Below are positions 1 through 11,275 of a DNA stretch of 64,000 nt, one piece after another. The notes beneath the pieces were generated by a model. The model did not search any database. It was given only the letters and a program-made list of their open reading frames with translations, and had not been told where the DNA came from. Origin of the DNA: Gracilariopsis chorda (taxonomy: Eukaryota; Rhodophyta; Florideophyceae; Gracilariales; Gracilariaceae); the NCBI GenBank assembly GCA_003194525.1, contig NBIV01000018.1:468145-532144 (forward strand). Reading direction: 5' to 3'. Each line of letters opens with the position of its first letter. Position 1 is the stretch's first letter. A program made the position numbers and the translations under genes.

Positions 1-1033
1 GAAGATCACAAAAACTGCCCTCGTTCTTCGGGCTATGCCTCAAACGGAAAGCTTTGACTGTACTCAAATCTGAGCCCAGAATATACTCATAACTGCTACT
101 TGGAACCATCGTCGGGGCTTCTATGACGCACATACCGCTCTTGGTTAGTTCAGTACGTAGCAACGAATCGGTTTTCTGATGCCGACTTGTAGCCAGTAGG
201 TATCCTACACGAGTTCGTTTCACAGCATCAGCAAGTGCACGAATCATTATCTTAAGAAGATTATCGTCATATGTGACATCTGCAGCCGTGATAACGTCTA
301 CATCGTGCTCGTTGATGAGTTCTCGTAGTCTGGGCAAGTCACCCGCATCTAGAATTCTGGCTTCCACTCTAGGAGCCATCTTGTTATTCTGAATGTTCTG
401 TTGAATCCTGTTAACAACATCTTCTTTGTAATCAGTCAAGAGAACACGTTTTGCGCCAGCACTGATATAAGCCGAGCCGGTAACTCCTGTTCCAGCCCCA
501 AGTTCGAGAATTGTTGCGCCTGCAATCTCTGTCTGCAACGGGCTTTTAGTCTGCGAGAGTTGCGAGTACATCACCAGGCCAGCTTCCCACACTCGTGCCC
601 CGATATCACTGAAAAGCTCAGACACAACAAGTACCCTTTCTTCGTCGTTCGGCATATCAAGCACAATATACACATTCCGCTCCGGATAATCAGTTCGCAT
701 GCAGTATTCTGCGGCAATTTCTACGAGGGACTCGTCTACGCTGCCTTCACTGGCACGATCTACTTCGTCCATAAGCAGTCTTAGAAAACGAGCACATCTT
801 GAATGGCCAAAATGGAACCCCGGAATACATCTAGTCGAATCACTCTGGTACAGAATGGTTTCTCGGAGAAGTGCATTCTGTGCTGTCGCAGTCCTCCACG
901 CAACCTGCCCAAACAATTCTTGAGTTCGATCGAAAACTTTCCGAAGTGGAACACCGGCTCTAAATGACCTACCGAAGAAGCGAGTTGCAGTACTTTCTTC
1001 CTTCGTTTCTGGAGATTCTGTGTCAGCCGCCAT
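1..1033 (-). CDS. METTL21/22/FAM86-type protein methyltransferase, 3' end cut by window
   Basis: The reverse strand is open from an ATG at 1031-1033 (MAADTESPETKEE) to base 1 with no stop, giving at least 344 residues; the C-terminus lies outside the window. The second half carries a seven-beta-strand SAM-binding fold: motif I reads ILELGAGTGVTG (about residue 177), preceded by GARVWEAGLVMYSQ, and the post-strand-4 segment reads ITAADVTYDDNLL. This order, with W-E-A-G before motif I and a DVTYDD segment in place of a DPPY motif, is typical of the Methyltransf_16 family (METTL21, METTL22, FAM86/EEF2KMT), which methylates lysines of translation factors and chaperones. The roughly 150-residue N-terminal part suits METTL22 or FAM86 better than the short METTL21 proteins. 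The exact substrate cannot be told. The N-terminus has no signal peptide, so the protein is probably cytosolic or nuclear. Confidence 0.8.
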   Translation of the reverse strand, partial: MAADTESPETKEESTATRFFGRSFRAGVPLRKVFDRTQELFGQVAWRTATAQNALLRETILYQSDSTRCIPGFHFGHSRCARFLRLLMDEVDRASEGSVDESLVEIAAEYCMRTDYPERNVYIVLDMPNDEERVLVVSELFSDIGARVWEAGLVMYSQLSQTKSPLQTEIAGATILELGAGTGVTGSAYISAGAKRVLLTDYKEDVVNRIQQNIQNNKMAPRVEARILDAGDLPRLRELINEHDVDVITAADVTYDDNLLKIMIRALADAVKRTRVGYLLATSRHQKTDSLLRTELTKSGMCVIEAPTMVPSSSYEYILGSDLSTVKAFRLRHSPKNEGSFCDL

Positions 1034-2357
1034 TCTTGAGGACGTTATCTCTATGTAGCTATAACGTACGAAATCCTCGATATGGGCGCGTGAGACCTCG
1101 CCAGCGACTTCAATTGCCGGCGGCAACGTTCACACAGGTACAAAGGTAGCGTACCCGATCTCTTACGTAGTTGCTCCGGACTACTCACAGTCATGGCTGC
1201 CACGCGCATCGGCCATATATTTCTGAAACAACATCACGTTTAATGATCAATCTTTTTAAGAAAAATCTGCGTCCCAGGATAAAGGGTTAGGATCGCTAAT
1301 ATCCAGGCTTCACAGAAAGATAACCCTGGTTACAATCAGTTCTGATAGTATTTTTCTATGCAGGTATTGCCTTTCGTTTGTAGATAGAGAGGATCGGTCT
1401 TAGCACCTGATGCAGCCCAAGACTCGATCTGTAGAGGGGATCATGAGTAAAAGAAACTCCTGAAAAGCCCCGGGCGTCACCAAGACGAGGTGAAAGAGGC
1501 TTGAGAGAGTAAGGAGAAAAATGTTCGTGACAATAAGATGGATACATGTAATTCGGAGGGTGTGAAATACACCTAGTGACACCAAGAGAGGGCAAGGCCT
1601 TCCAAAGATGCGCTCAAGCTTAATAGAGAACTAAAACGATGTTGTAGTGCACGGGCTGTTATGCGGATGTAGACTGCTCGGCAGCAGAGTACGTTCGCCG
1701 AGTACAGCCTTCTACCATAGCCATTCCTAAACATAATACTGATTCAGAGCAATCTGCCCATGAGGCAAAGTGTGATCGGAGCAACGCAATTGAACCAATC
1801 CACTCTTGCGCTCTTCAATGGTCATAGTTTACATGAGAAGCTTGTAGCATAGTTGGAATGAGTCCAAAAGTGTTGATATGTATTCCAAGCGCTTTGCTGG
1901 GATTGGTAAGCTTGCAGTAGTTTATCCGTCTTTCCCATGTCTCTTAGTAGACATGTGTGCACTGAACTGACGCAGGAAGGGGAACAAGAAACAGTCGCTT
2001 GGATAACAGCGTTCACCGCGGCCAGGGTTGTCGTTCGTGGGGAAGAAAAGCACCAGTATGTACGGAGACGACGCAAGTTCAATGAGAACAGAGCGTGTAG
2101 GATGAATCTGCAAACAGAAACAGCATGGTATGGCGAGTAGAATGATAGAAGCGAATGGAAGAACAACACGGGTAGCGATTGCTGCACGAAGGTCAACACG
2201 GGTGGGGAGAGTGGAATTGAGCTTGTAGAGCAGTTCACAAAATGGCTAAACAAACGCGCAGTGCATTACAGACGTTTCAACAAGCTGCCCATAGCTATCA
2301 TGCCGGGCGCAAAAGCAAGGTGCGTATTATTGTATTGTTCACGGCGGTTCAGCAATG
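1034..2357. other. Intergenic, no gene seen
   Basis: This is the 5' flank of the methyltransferase and the 3' flank of the splicing-protein gene. Open frames here, including 1822-2253 on the minus strand, have random-looking composition and no recognisable domain. No repeat or RNA gene was recognised. Confidence 0.5.
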
Positions 2358-3119
2358 TCACTTGTTCGCGAAGGACACATGGATCGGTTGGGGAGGATCC
2401 CCCAGCGGATGGGCGTTGAGTCCCGAAAGCGCAACCGCAGCCTCCTGCTCAGAGGAAAACTCGACAAATGCAATGGTGTGTTTTCCAGGCACAGATCGGA
2501 CCTCGACAAAACCGGCAAACCTCGCAAACAGATCGGAAAGCACATCGGACACCAGCTCTTTCTTGGCGTGTTTGTCAAGCGCTGTCGGAATGTTCTGAAC
2601 GAACAAGATACGATTCGGGACTGCGGGAGCAGCGATGGGGTGTGGTACGATGGCAGCCACGATGGGAGGTGCATTCGGCATAGCAGTCGACGACGGGACA
2701 GCAGTGGAAGCAAGAGCATGTTGCTGCTGTTGCTGCTCCGCCGCGGCGATGTGGTCGCGCTTGACAGCGAGGGCATCGGCGCGACGTTTGGCAGCCCGTT
2801 TGTTTCTAGAAAGCGTTGAATCGCCGCCCAGTTTTTCGCTGGCGGCCTTGTCGGAAAGAGCTCTGGCGTAACTGACGGAGATGTGGTTGCCCATGAACTC
2901 GGAGGCGTGGAGCTTTCTGAGCGCGGCTGTGGCGGACGCCTGGGTGTGAAAGGTGATGAAAGCTTGGCCGCGAAGCGGAATGGACTTCTCGGCCACAATG
3001 TGCACGACGCGTCCGTACGGACTGCACGCGGCGTGCAGCAGGCGACGAAGGCGGTGCTTCTTGAGCTTGTCCGGCAGGTTACGCACGTACAGCGTGCGGC
3101 AGGGGGCCGGTGCGTCCAT
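2358..3119 (-). CDS. SNRPA/SNRPB2: U1A/U2B''-type spliceosomal snRNP protein (two RRMs)
   Basis: The product is 253 residues from the ATG at 3117-3119, which has a good context (gtcgccATGg). The same frame stays open upstream to 3374 but contains no further ATG, so this start is preferred. RRM1 (about residues 7-85) has RNP2 LYVRNL and RNP1 RGQAFITF, with a KLKKHRLRRLL helix as in U1A/U2B''. A basic Q- and A-rich linker follows, then RRM2 (about 165-250) with ILFVQNI and IAFVEFSS. Two RRMs at the ends of a protein of about 250 residues is the family's normal plan. U1A binds U1 snRNA stem-loop II and U2B'' binds U2 stem-loop IV; many lineages have one protein for both, and sequence alone does not decide here. 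The gene is divergent from DDB2. Confidence 0.9.
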   Translation of the reverse strand: MDAPAPCRTLYVRNLPDKLKKHRLRRLLHAACSPYGRVVHIVAEKSIPLRGQAFITFHTQASATAALRKLHASEFMGNHISVSYARALSDKAASEKLGGDSTLSRNKRAAKRRADALAVKRDHIAAAEQQQQQHALASTAVPSSTAMPNAPPIVAAIVPHPIAAPAVPNRILFVQNIPTALDKHAKKELVSDVLSDLFARFAGFVEVRSVPGKHTIAFVEFSSEQEAAVALSGLNAHPLGDPPQPIHVSFANK

Positions 3120-3120
3120 G

Positions 3121-3208
3121 GCGACGACTCGGCGACGACTCGGCGACGACTCGGCGACGACTCGGCAACGACTCGGCAACGACTCGGCAACGACTAAGCA
3201 ACGACTCG
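3121..3208. repeat. Tandem repeat, 11-bp unit, eight copies
   Basis: Eight consecutive copies of gcgacgactcg (later copies gcaacgactcg) run without gaps. Copies 1-4 are identical, copies 5, 6 and 8 share a g-to-a change, and copy 7 ends in aa. The array lies in the 5' UTR of the U1A-like gene and stops one base before its start codon. Confidence 0.95.
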
Positions 3209-3225
3209 GCAAGGCGGGCGCGCGC

Positions 3226-3432
3226 GTTTCGCTTCGCGCCGCGGCGACGCCACTTGCGTTTGGTAGCCGACCGCCGGAGCGGCGAAGCGAATTTTTGGCG
3301 TTTCGCTTCGCGCGCGGCGACGCCACTTGCGTTCGGTAGCGGGGGGGGGGGGTCAGCTGCCACAGTTTATTCAATAAACTTTATTGTGGTCACTGTCCCG
3401 GTAGCCGATCGCCGCAGCGGCGAAGCGAAACG
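3226..3432. repeat. Duplicated GC-rich modules in the divergent promoter
   Basis: A module beginning gtttcgcttcgcg and ending ggtagc occurs at 3226-3267 and again, with one base fewer and one substitution, at 3300-3340. A second module (ggtagccgaccgcc...gcgaagcgaa, 30 bp) occurs at 3262-3291 and at 3400-3429 with two mismatches. The modules overlap at ggtagc, so the region looks like repeated segmental duplication. Confidence 0.85.
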
Positions 3433-3553
3433 CGTCACGACGGCTGTCACGCGCACACGTGTGGCGTTTTGTGTTCGCGAGAAGCCAAACGCAACGCGCG
3501 CGTCGCCGCCAACGTCGCGCACAGCGCCAGCACCGCCGCCCCATCCCGCCGCC

Positions 3554-5212
3554 ATGCGCATTCCCGCCGGCGACGAACGCACGCGCATCCTTCTCCGAAA
3601 GCGCTACCAGTCCGTGGGCTGCTACTACTGTCGCACCAAATTCGCCGTCACCTCCGACCACGTTCACACCAACTGTCCCAAACGTCCGTGCTTCCTCTGC
3701 AAGCAACCCGGCCACACCTCGCTACAATGCCCGTTCCGCACCCGTCCAAACGCGCACGCCTCCGCCGTGGCCGCCATTCTGCGCAGCCGTCAGCGACTTG
3801 CCCGCCTGCATTACTTCACTCGCGAGCGCGAAATAGACCCTTCCTTGCACAAGTTTAATCTCTCCCTCCCCTACGTGCCCAACAGACAGTTCCACTGCGA
3901 GCTGGCCACCATTGCCCTGCGCGCCCACCCCAAACGGGTCACCGCCGTCGAGTGGCACCCTTCCGGAGCATTTCTGCTCTCTGGTGACAAGAGCGGTGTG
4001 CTCCGTCTCCTCCCCCTCCAACACGCTCTTCGTGACGGTGCAATCGACCCTCAAAACGTCCCGAGCTACAGGACAGACCCCGCCCAAGTTCACTACTGCA
4101 ACATTAACAACATCGTCTTCGACACAAATCGCCCACACGTCTGTTACACAACCAGCAGCGATGGCACCTTATGCGCCCTCACAATTCCCCTCCTCAACTC
4201 GCGCTCCACCCACACCTCTGAAAACATCCTGCAAGCCCGTGACACACTGCTCGATCTGAACCCCAACGGCTGGCAGGGAAGCGTCAGTCTGTTCAAGATG
4301 CTTTACGGCATGGCATTCGACAGTCGCAGAAATGCCCTGTACGCCGGCGCAACAGACGGCTCCATACGTCGCATCGATCCCAGAGAACCGCCCCATAGCC
4401 CACCCCAAATCTCCTCCAAGTTCCACGCTAGAAAGGTCACATGCATCGACGTCAATCCGCTCAACACTGATCTCGTCGTCACTGCCAGCAACGACGCTAC
4501 AGTCTGCCTCTGGGATGCGCGCAAATTCGTCGAAACTCACCCATTGGGGTCCTATCAACATGACCGAGTCGTGTCTTCGGCCTACTTCTCCCCGAACACA
4601 GGCGCCAAACTGCTTACCACCTCGCTGGACAACAAGATTCGTGTCTGGGATAGCGTACATTCATTTCAGGGTAACGTAAATGATTATCAAGATGCTGCCC
4701 CGCTTGAAATCGTCCATTCCCATGACTTTCACCGCCATCTCACCCCGTTTCGCGCCGTGTGGGATCCGAAGGACTGGAAGGATGACCTATTCATGTGCGG
4801 CCGCTTTCTTGGTGATGCATACTACGATGAGCACGATGAAAACAGTGAAGCACACGTTCTTCATCCTATTGATATGTTTTCAGCTTCTGCTGGAACTGTC
4901 GTCCACTCGTTGATTGATTCTAGTGTCTCGCTTATCTGCACGTCCAATCGATTTTCTCCTACGGCCGATGTGGTTGCCACTGCCGCTTCCGTGAATCTCA
5001 TTTTGTGGTCGCCGGCTACTGAAGATGACTCGGATGACATGGAGCATGGCCGCAGAAATGAACTCGGAACACGGAATTCGACATATCAGCCTGGAGATGA
5101 CGACGACGATGACGACGATAATCACGGCGGAGGCGGTCCGGCGAAGAAAAAGAAATTAAGGGCTGTCGTTGCTAAACGCTCCTCTATGAGAGTAACACGT
5201 CAGCAGACATAG
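3554..5212 (+). CDS. DDB2: DNA damage-binding protein 2, plant type with N-terminal zinc knuckles
   Basis: The product is 552 residues, starting at the ATG at 3554; the frame is open further upstream, but that part is repeat-derived and is taken as non-coding. Residues 23-41 hold a Cys/His cluster (C23, C26, C41) and residues 46-59 a perfect CCHC zinc knuckle (C46, C49, H54, C59). A WD40 propeller follows, with CLWDARK matching the WDxR (DWD) box that docks on DDB1, and the DDB2-typical FHRHLTPFRAVWDP segment. The tail is acidic (a run of Asp) and then basic (KKKKLR), a likely nuclear signal. DDB2 recognises UV photolesions in chromatin and recruits the CUL4-DDB1 ligase for global-genome nucleotide excision repair. 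Plant DDB2 also carries N-terminal zinc fingers and animal DDB2 does not, which supports an Archaeplastida origin. No intron is seen. Confidence 0.9.
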   Translation: MRIPAGDERTRILLRKRYQSVGCYYCRTKFAVTSDHVHTNCPKRPCFLCKQPGHTSLQCPFRTRPNAHASAVAAILRSRQRLARLHYFTREREIDPSLHKFNLSLPYVPNRQFHCELATIALRAHPKRVTAVEWHPSGAFLLSGDKSGVLRLLPLQHALRDGAIDPQNVPSYRTDPAQVHYCNINNIVFDTNRPHVCYTTSSDGTLCALTIPLLNSRSTHTSENILQARDTLLDLNPNGWQGSVSLFKMLYGMAFDSRRNALYAGATDGSIRRIDPREPPHSPPQISSKFHARKVTCIDVNPLNTDLVVTASNDATVCLWDARKFVETHPLGSYQHDRVVSSAYFSPNTGAKLLTTSLDNKIRVWDSVHSFQGNVNDYQDAAPLEIVHSHDFHRHLTPFRAVWDPKDWKDDLFMCGRFLGDAYYDEHDENSEAHVLHPIDMFSASAGTVVHSLIDSSVSLICTSNRFSPTADVVATAASVNLILWSPATEDDSDDMEHGRRNELGTRNSTYQPGDDDDDDDDNHGGGGPAKKKKLRAVVAKRSSMRVTRQQT

Positions 5213-6690
5213 CTGCATCCAACAAACATGTATCTATGTGTTTGAAGTGTACGTGTTCATCCCACTGTTGTGGCAGTTTTGAAGTTGGCCCATGCTCCTC
5301 CCTAAGTCAATGCCGTGTCGTGAAATTGTATCATTTGGCGCCACTGTGTTGGGCTTGTATCCTTTGACCGGACGTGATGCACGTGACACGCGACGATGTT
5401 TACACAGACACCGTACAATAACAATCACTCTCAGCAGATGAGTGCGTAGAGCACGATGTAATTTGACCGTAGCTTTCGCACAGATGGTGTATTCTGCTGG
5501 TGGAAGACTAGGAGGAATACCATCTAATGTATCTTTTCAAATGTTTACGTCTTCTACACCGAAGTGAGTTCCTGTATGCGACTCTCACGATATGGGGCCC
5601 ACTTCGTCTTGTATCATGCAGTTCACTTGATTGAGGCGTACGACACTTTCTCGCCACAAGAGGACGGGACATCGAGTTGAACGGCGTAGGATCTCGAGTC
5701 TGATCACTTGGCCTGAAGCGTAGCCTTCTATTTGTATATAAAGCAACTTTGTTTCTGCAATATTGGCTGAATGCGTTTCCAAATCTTTGTTTGAGTTTGG
5801 TGTCAGTCTTATTAAGGATGAATCCCCGTTCCAGTTCACCTAAAATTGTACATAACACGACACTAATGCGGGCGCTTCACCGATACATGCTGTCCGCAAA
5901 GTCCCGCGCAGTTGGTCCAGTAACAAAGCTCAGCTTGGTCAGCTGACTCAGCTGGCGACTTAACGCGGGCCCAAATTCGGTAAAACAGCACATCAGTGCG
6001 TGCGCACACAGAGAGCATCTGTCCCGACACAAGTGCGTGCGCTACGAAACAAATCGCTCTGCATCTCCGCCTCCGTTCGGGTCGAATACCACGTGCGAGA
6101 GCACGCATGGCGGCCCGTACGGAGCACTGCCAACCGCGACGCATGTTTTTATTTTGTCGAATCACGATACCGCAGCAGACACCCGCGTGCGCTTGAGCGT
6201 GAGGCGGTTTGATTTACGGAAGACATTATTGCACGCATGGTGGGGCCACTGCATGTGTGGAAGCGCGCTTGGAGGGCGTGATGGAACGATGAGGCAAGAC
6301 GTGTCGTACATTGTACAAGCTTGTCAACGGCGCACAACGAGTCAGCAGTTAACCTTTTAACCCTTACTTGGGGATATAGTGCACTGGGAGATAGCACACT
6401 GGGAGATAGTGTAATCTCGAGATGTATGTAATATGCTGGACGTCAGCTACAAGCGTACAACGACGTTCGGAGATACTCACACAACCCCCCTTCGCAAACA
6501 AGTTGGTTCGCCTGCTCCTACAGCAAGATGTGGATTAAAATGTCAGTTCCGATACACATTGATCGGTAGTCGTTTACATAGTAATACCCTCCTTCCAAGG
6601 GCACAAATAAAACTTGAGGCAGCCGTCAAAACCAAAAACCATAGCAACCAAAAAAAAAACAAAAAAAACAAAAGACACACAAAAGCTCCA
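5213..6690. other. Intergenic between convergent genes
   Basis: DDB2 and the polyQ gene converge here. The stretch contains a short imperfect tandem repeat near 6375-6415 (unit about tgggagatag) and adenine-rich sequence at 6649-6680. No coding signal was found on either strand. Confidence 0.5.
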
Positions 6691-8207
6691 TCACATAGAA
6701 AAGTTAGGACGACGAATATCAGTAGGACTAGAAATAGCCGGTCGATCCTTAACACGTCTGACCGGACGTTTCAAAGGCGGCAACTTAACATTTCTAGGAA
6801 CGTCACCAACCTTAGACACCCTCCAAGAACTGGAAAGTCGTCGTTGTTGTTCAATCAAAGCCTGTCTCTTCCGTTCTCTCAACCGATCCAAAGCGCCAGT
6901 CAGTCGTTCCCTAGCACCGCCCTCCGTAGGAGAGGGCAAACGATTACTCCTAGCACGTAACTGAGACTGCAACACTCTCAGATGCGCCAGGCGACGATCG
7001 ATACGAATGTCACCTGTGATGCGACGGCGCAGAGATGCCATGCGTTCCATGTCCTGCACGGCGGCTTTTGCGACGCGCATTACGGCGCGCGTGGGTTGTA
7101 GTTTTCTCGGCGTTTGTCGAGAGTTGGGGGACGATGTAGGGGCATTTCGACGGGGGGTTGGCGCGGATTGAGAACGTGCTCTTAACATTTGCATGTTCGA
7201 TATTTCTTGGTCTGTTGGAAACTCCAACTGCTCGACCGCGCTTTCATCCAAATCGGCGTCAAAAAAATCGTCCAGATGCTGCTGAGCAGAGTTGGTGTTA
7301 TCGCTGAGCGAAAGTGCTGCAAGATGGCTGTGCAGTTCGAGCGCGGGGGATGTGACGAGGACGGCGGTGGGGACGTCGGCGATGTTGAAGGCGTGAACAA
7401 AGTGCGCTGATTGTGGGCTTTCGACGCGGGGATATGGAGGTGATGATGCGGTTTTGCAGGTATTACGGACAGTGGTGTCTGAGAGGGCGAGGGCGATTTG
7501 GGCGGGGTGGAAAACGGGGTAGTCGACATGGTAAGTAAGGTGGATGGGGAAGACGGGGTTGTAGGCGGTTGGAAAGGCTTTTCAGGCGGGGCGATCGGTG
7601 CAGTGGGCTGCGACTGCGGGGCAAAACGACGGCGACTTCGCAGGGGCTGTTGCTGGCGCTGCTGCTGGCGCTGCTGCTGGCGCTGCTGCTGGTGCTGCTT
7701 CTGTTGCAGCTGCATGCGACGGCGCTGCGACGGCGTGGGCGGGATTTTGGAGGCGCGAATGTCCAAGTGACGCGGCGAAGATAACGAGGTGTTCTGCGTA
7801 GACTGCGCGTTCGGCGTGAAGAAGGGGTCAGCGTCGACACCGGCGTGTTCCGCGCTGGCCGAGGAGTTTGCAAACGGAGTGTGGTTCTTCGACTTCTCAG
7901 CGGTGGCGGAGAAGAAGCGTCTGTTGCGTTGAGGCGGGGAGGAACGACGTATCGGGCCTTGTTCGGGCGGCACAACAGCGCCCCACAGACGTCTTATGGA
8001 GGCCCATAGTCTCATCGGCTGCGACAAGGAGGCGTGCTTGTGAGGCGGGGGGGTGTCTTGCCAATGGTCGATCACGTCTTGCACGGAGTTGCGCACGTTC
8101 TCAGATAGCTCGAGGTCATCGGCGAGTTGGTGAAGGTCTAGCGGCTGGACGTTAGCGAGCGAGGGTGGGGAGGGCGGGGTTTGCGGGGCCGGTCTGCTAC
8201 GCTTCAT
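6691..8207 (-). CDS. Unrecognised basic, polyQ- and Pro-rich protein, split by an apparent one-base frameshift
   Basis: Two open frames on the minus strand appear to form one protein. The first starts at the ATG at 8205-8207 and is disordered: Pro/Ser-rich, with a Q/R tract (repeated RQQQ) near residue 180. Its frame runs to 7182, but below about 7430 it becomes unnatural. A second frame (open from about 7580 to 6691) then reads as ordinary protein, with an acidic stretch (LDDFFDADLDES) followed by a basic, Arg-rich helix region. Adding one G:C pair in the run at 7428-7431 joins them into about 505 residues. No known domain is recognised. A nuclear, nucleic-acid-related role would fit the composition, but that is a guess. 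An unrecognised intron is the alternative to a frameshift. Confidence 0.5.
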
Positions 8208-10991
8208 TTTGGGATGGAGGAGATCTGCGCATGCGGGATGGCGCTAAGGAGGGTGGGGGGTGGAGGAAGTGCAGCGGGCTTAATAGGTGACGGTAGATAC
8301 AACGGCACCAGCTGTGAGTGTGCAGGGCGAATTATTGCTGCGACGGCGCAATGAAGTGGAAGTGGCGCGCGCCACAAGGCGGCGCATGGCGCGTGGAGAA
8401 CGAGTGGATTCGAATTGCACGCGCCAGGCCACGCAGCCGCAGCCTCCAGCGCCGCGGAAGCGCCACTACATTTCTTCCACGTCGCCACGTGCGGTGCATT
8501 CACCGACAGGCCGCCTGTAGCGCGCGCTGACGGTTGGATGAGTTGTAACAACACAAAATAACGGGGGGTGCCGATTCGCCGACAAAATTTGTGTATTAAA
8601 GCGTTATCTCCCGTTCGAATCACATGCTGCACACTGCGTGTAGCTGTGTACACGTGGCATGCTGGCTGCGTGGCTCGCGACAAATACTGCGGTTACCTTC
8701 TGACGCAAATGCCGCGTAATATCGGAAGAAACGCACATTTGCGCTTGCTATCACTTCCAGAACCATACGCCACTTCGCCAAGCTGACAGCGCTGCTGCTC
8801 CCTCAGGTGCGCCAGCACCTTATTATGCATCCTACCAATGGCAAAGCATCGCAACATGCATTGTCTATGTTGCCGTCTTCTTCACTGTGGCTCCTGTTCA
8901 TAAAGTTCTTACTTCTCACTCTCGAGTTGCGCTCAACCCACTCCAGATACTGCTACCTCCATCTTCGCTTCTTCTTTTCTGCAGCCAACGTTACTTACTG
9001 TAAGCTGTAAATTGCCGAGCGTTAGCCTCGTCAGTTTGACTACCTGACCAATGTACACCGTCATTTTTCTCACTCGTTGCACGTAACCAAACCGACGGAT
9101 ACGCAATACCACTCGTTCCAAAAATGTGAGCATTGTAAGCCGCCACCGCTTGTACTTGTAGAACCAACACACGCAGTAAGTTACGTACCGTCTGCCCATC
9201 ATTTACTGCTCTCATAAACTGTCCATTCTGCTGCACGGTAATCAGGCATGACTTGGCTTGCACGCTTTCCTCTGTGTTGCTTACGTATTGGCCGGTAGCG
9301 TTTGCGCTGTAATTCATGCTTCTCGGTAGATGAACAATGCGCTTGTAGAGTACAGGCACAGCGACACAACACAGATTGCGACTGCCCTGTTGTGCGTTTG
9401 TCTCCCGCTTCTTCAAGTGCGGCTTTGGCAGTCACTTCACGCTCAAAGTCTTGACTCTCCGCAGGCGGATCAAAGGACGTATTCTTGGCGAGTCAACGTG
9501 TTGCAAAAGACCTATCATTAGTGACTAAAACAGGTCCCCCGTCGTTGCGCCCCTTTTCGCATTTCTGAAATGTTCGTCAAGGGGAAATGTTCATCATATC
9601 GCGTCGTTTGATCTCATTCACTTTCGCGCTTTCATTCATTGTTTTCTTGCAAAGTACAAACTTCAAACCGTTGCATACCACAATTTTGTCATTGTCCAAG
9701 GAGCATGGATGAAAAAAGGTTCCATTATTCGTGACGCAGACCTTAAGACGGATAAATCGGTGTCCAGTCCTTGATAGAAAAGATATGAACAGCAAAATCA
9801 AGAGTCATTCTTTGTCGTGTTAAGAAGGCCTTAAAGAAGTAATAACTTGGTGATGTGCGATTCATCTAGATGCCAAGAGTTTCTTATCTTTTTGACCCAC
9901 TCATTGCATTCTTGCTGGTGTACCGTCCAAGAAGGTTAGCATGGCTCGAGGTGGAGCACGGCTCTAGCTTCAGTCCCTGCCTTGGTACGACTACTGCATT
10001 CTTTTTCGCGGAGGTATTCTCATGCCCTTCTCCAGTCTCGCTTGCAGCAAATTGTACCAGCTGTGCCTTTCCGGCCGCTCTGGTATATCCAAAGCGCGGC
10101 TGCCTCGCTGAATTTACCGTCACAACAACATGTATCTATCTATATCCTTTATACCTTCTTTCTGGGTTAGTTTCCCCCATGACGGTTTATCTTTCTGTAT
10201 TCCAGAGTACTTCCCCCGACACCTTCTTCCAGCACTACACGTGCCCCCATCGTTCTGCCACCACCAACTTCTCAATATTAACGCTATGATACCCATCCGC
10301 CAACGAAACTAGTGAATCACCGAAATTTAGCTACTCTACGGTGCGGGCATACTGAGAATTTCAGTTTTTGCTTGTTTATTCTCTTGCCTCATGTTGAACT
10401 GCCTTCGCGGGCTGCCCCACGTCTCTTCATTCACATTTCGTATTACTTCTATGTAACTTCGGTTCAAGATCTTTATTACCATCATCGTGCTTTTCTCCAC
10501 TTCAAATTGTGACTCAATGTCCTAAAACGTTCATTTGATTTGCAAGAATCCGCGTCCAATTGTTTGACCAACGCCAATACCGTTTCATAAAGTACTGTGA
10601 GAGATGACGTGGACATCTCCTTGAACAGTGGATACGAGAAGCACTGCAGCATAATCAGTTGAGAAACATGCCAGCCATTAGCGTGTTAATCATGAAGGTG
10701 GCACAGAGAATACCTACAGCGCTGTGTAATCCTAATTGTAGGAGCAAGTTACAGCATTTGGCTTCTCCCCAACGCCCAAACCATTCTCAGAAACCTCCTG
10801 AACAGGTGTCCTAATCTCACACGACAGGTATCACCTGCAAATCATATCAAGGTCAGGGTTAAACCGGAATCCGGAAGCTCCATGTATCTCCCACTTTGTA
10901 ACAACGTAATTGATGAAGGCTGTTGTAATACGCTGGCACCCATTTAGGCCTTAGTACCGTTGAATGGTCGTAATGCCTAACCCGGTGCCAC

Positions 10992-11099
10992 CACGGGCGT
11001 ATTAGTCACGGACTATTTTGCAATAATGGGGAATGTGACTGAATACTATTAACTAATGAGGACATCATGTGGCAAAATAGTGAGGCAAAAGCGCCCCTG
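10992..11099. mobile_element. MITE-like element, copy 1 (108 bp, imperfect terminal inverted repeats)
   Basis: The left end reads cacgggcgtattagtcacgg and continues with actattttgc. The reverse complement of the right end begins caggggcgc and also contains actattttgcc, so the ends form inverted repeats of about 30 bp. The same left end, and the same catgtggcaa segment before the right end, recur at 25582-25759. It has no coding capacity. Target-site duplications could not be settled; the CAGGGGCG end would suit a hAT-like family, which is a guess. Confidence 0.7.
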
Positions 11100-11102
11100 A
11101 CA

Positions 11103-11275
11103 ATTAACCGTGACTACATTACGACCATAGAAGTTGTATCAGTCGAGAGCTCAATGTGAGATTGAAGCTCTCGGTGGGTACAGCCATCGACACTGTGTTG
11201 TTCATGGTTCAGGTAAAGATGTTCAGTGCCAGTAGGCATCAGGCTTCAATATCTTACAGCTGTTATGCAACGAAA
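11103..11275 (+). repeat. LINE 3'-tail relic, copy A
   Basis: This stretch aligns by eye with 19404-19575 and 23240-23400. Shared landmarks, in order, are an acatYacgaccata segment, a gaagctct/gaggctct segment, an agYcatcgRcaStgtgt segment and aagatgYtcagtRcca. It begins just after the MITE. Copy B lies directly behind a LINE coding relic, so this is probably a truncated LINE end. Confidence 0.6.

Larger units (their letters stand above)
3120..3553. promoter_or_regulatory. Shared 434-bp region between divergent U1A-like and DDB2 genes
   Basis: The two start codons face away from each other with 434 bp between them, so both promoters and both 5' UTRs must lie here. The segment is very GC-rich and made mostly of repeats: an 11-bp tandem array next to the U1A-like start, two copies of a 41-42 bp module, a repeated 30-bp module and a run of twelve Gs at 3341-3352. 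No TATA box or named factor site can be assigned with confidence. Confidence 0.5.

Noticed and set aside
3120-3374. In-frame N-terminal extension of the U1A-like protein through the 11-bp repeats
   Set aside because: The frame is open but has no ATG, and its residues merely echo the repeat; the ATG at 3119 has a good context and gives the normal family length.
8575-8640. Possible tRNA around cccgttcgaatcac
   Set aside because: The box B-like gttcgaatc is there, but the flanking bases do not form a T stem, and no acceptor or anticodon arm can be drawn.
8991-9416. 141-residue minus-strand frame
   Set aside because: Composition is fairly protein-like, but no domain, poor start context and overlapping alternative frames; not enough to call.
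9870-10289. 139-residue plus-strand frame
   Set aside because: Hydrophobic and Cys/Phe/Tyr-rich in the way of translated pyrimidine-rich non-coding DNA; no domain and no context.
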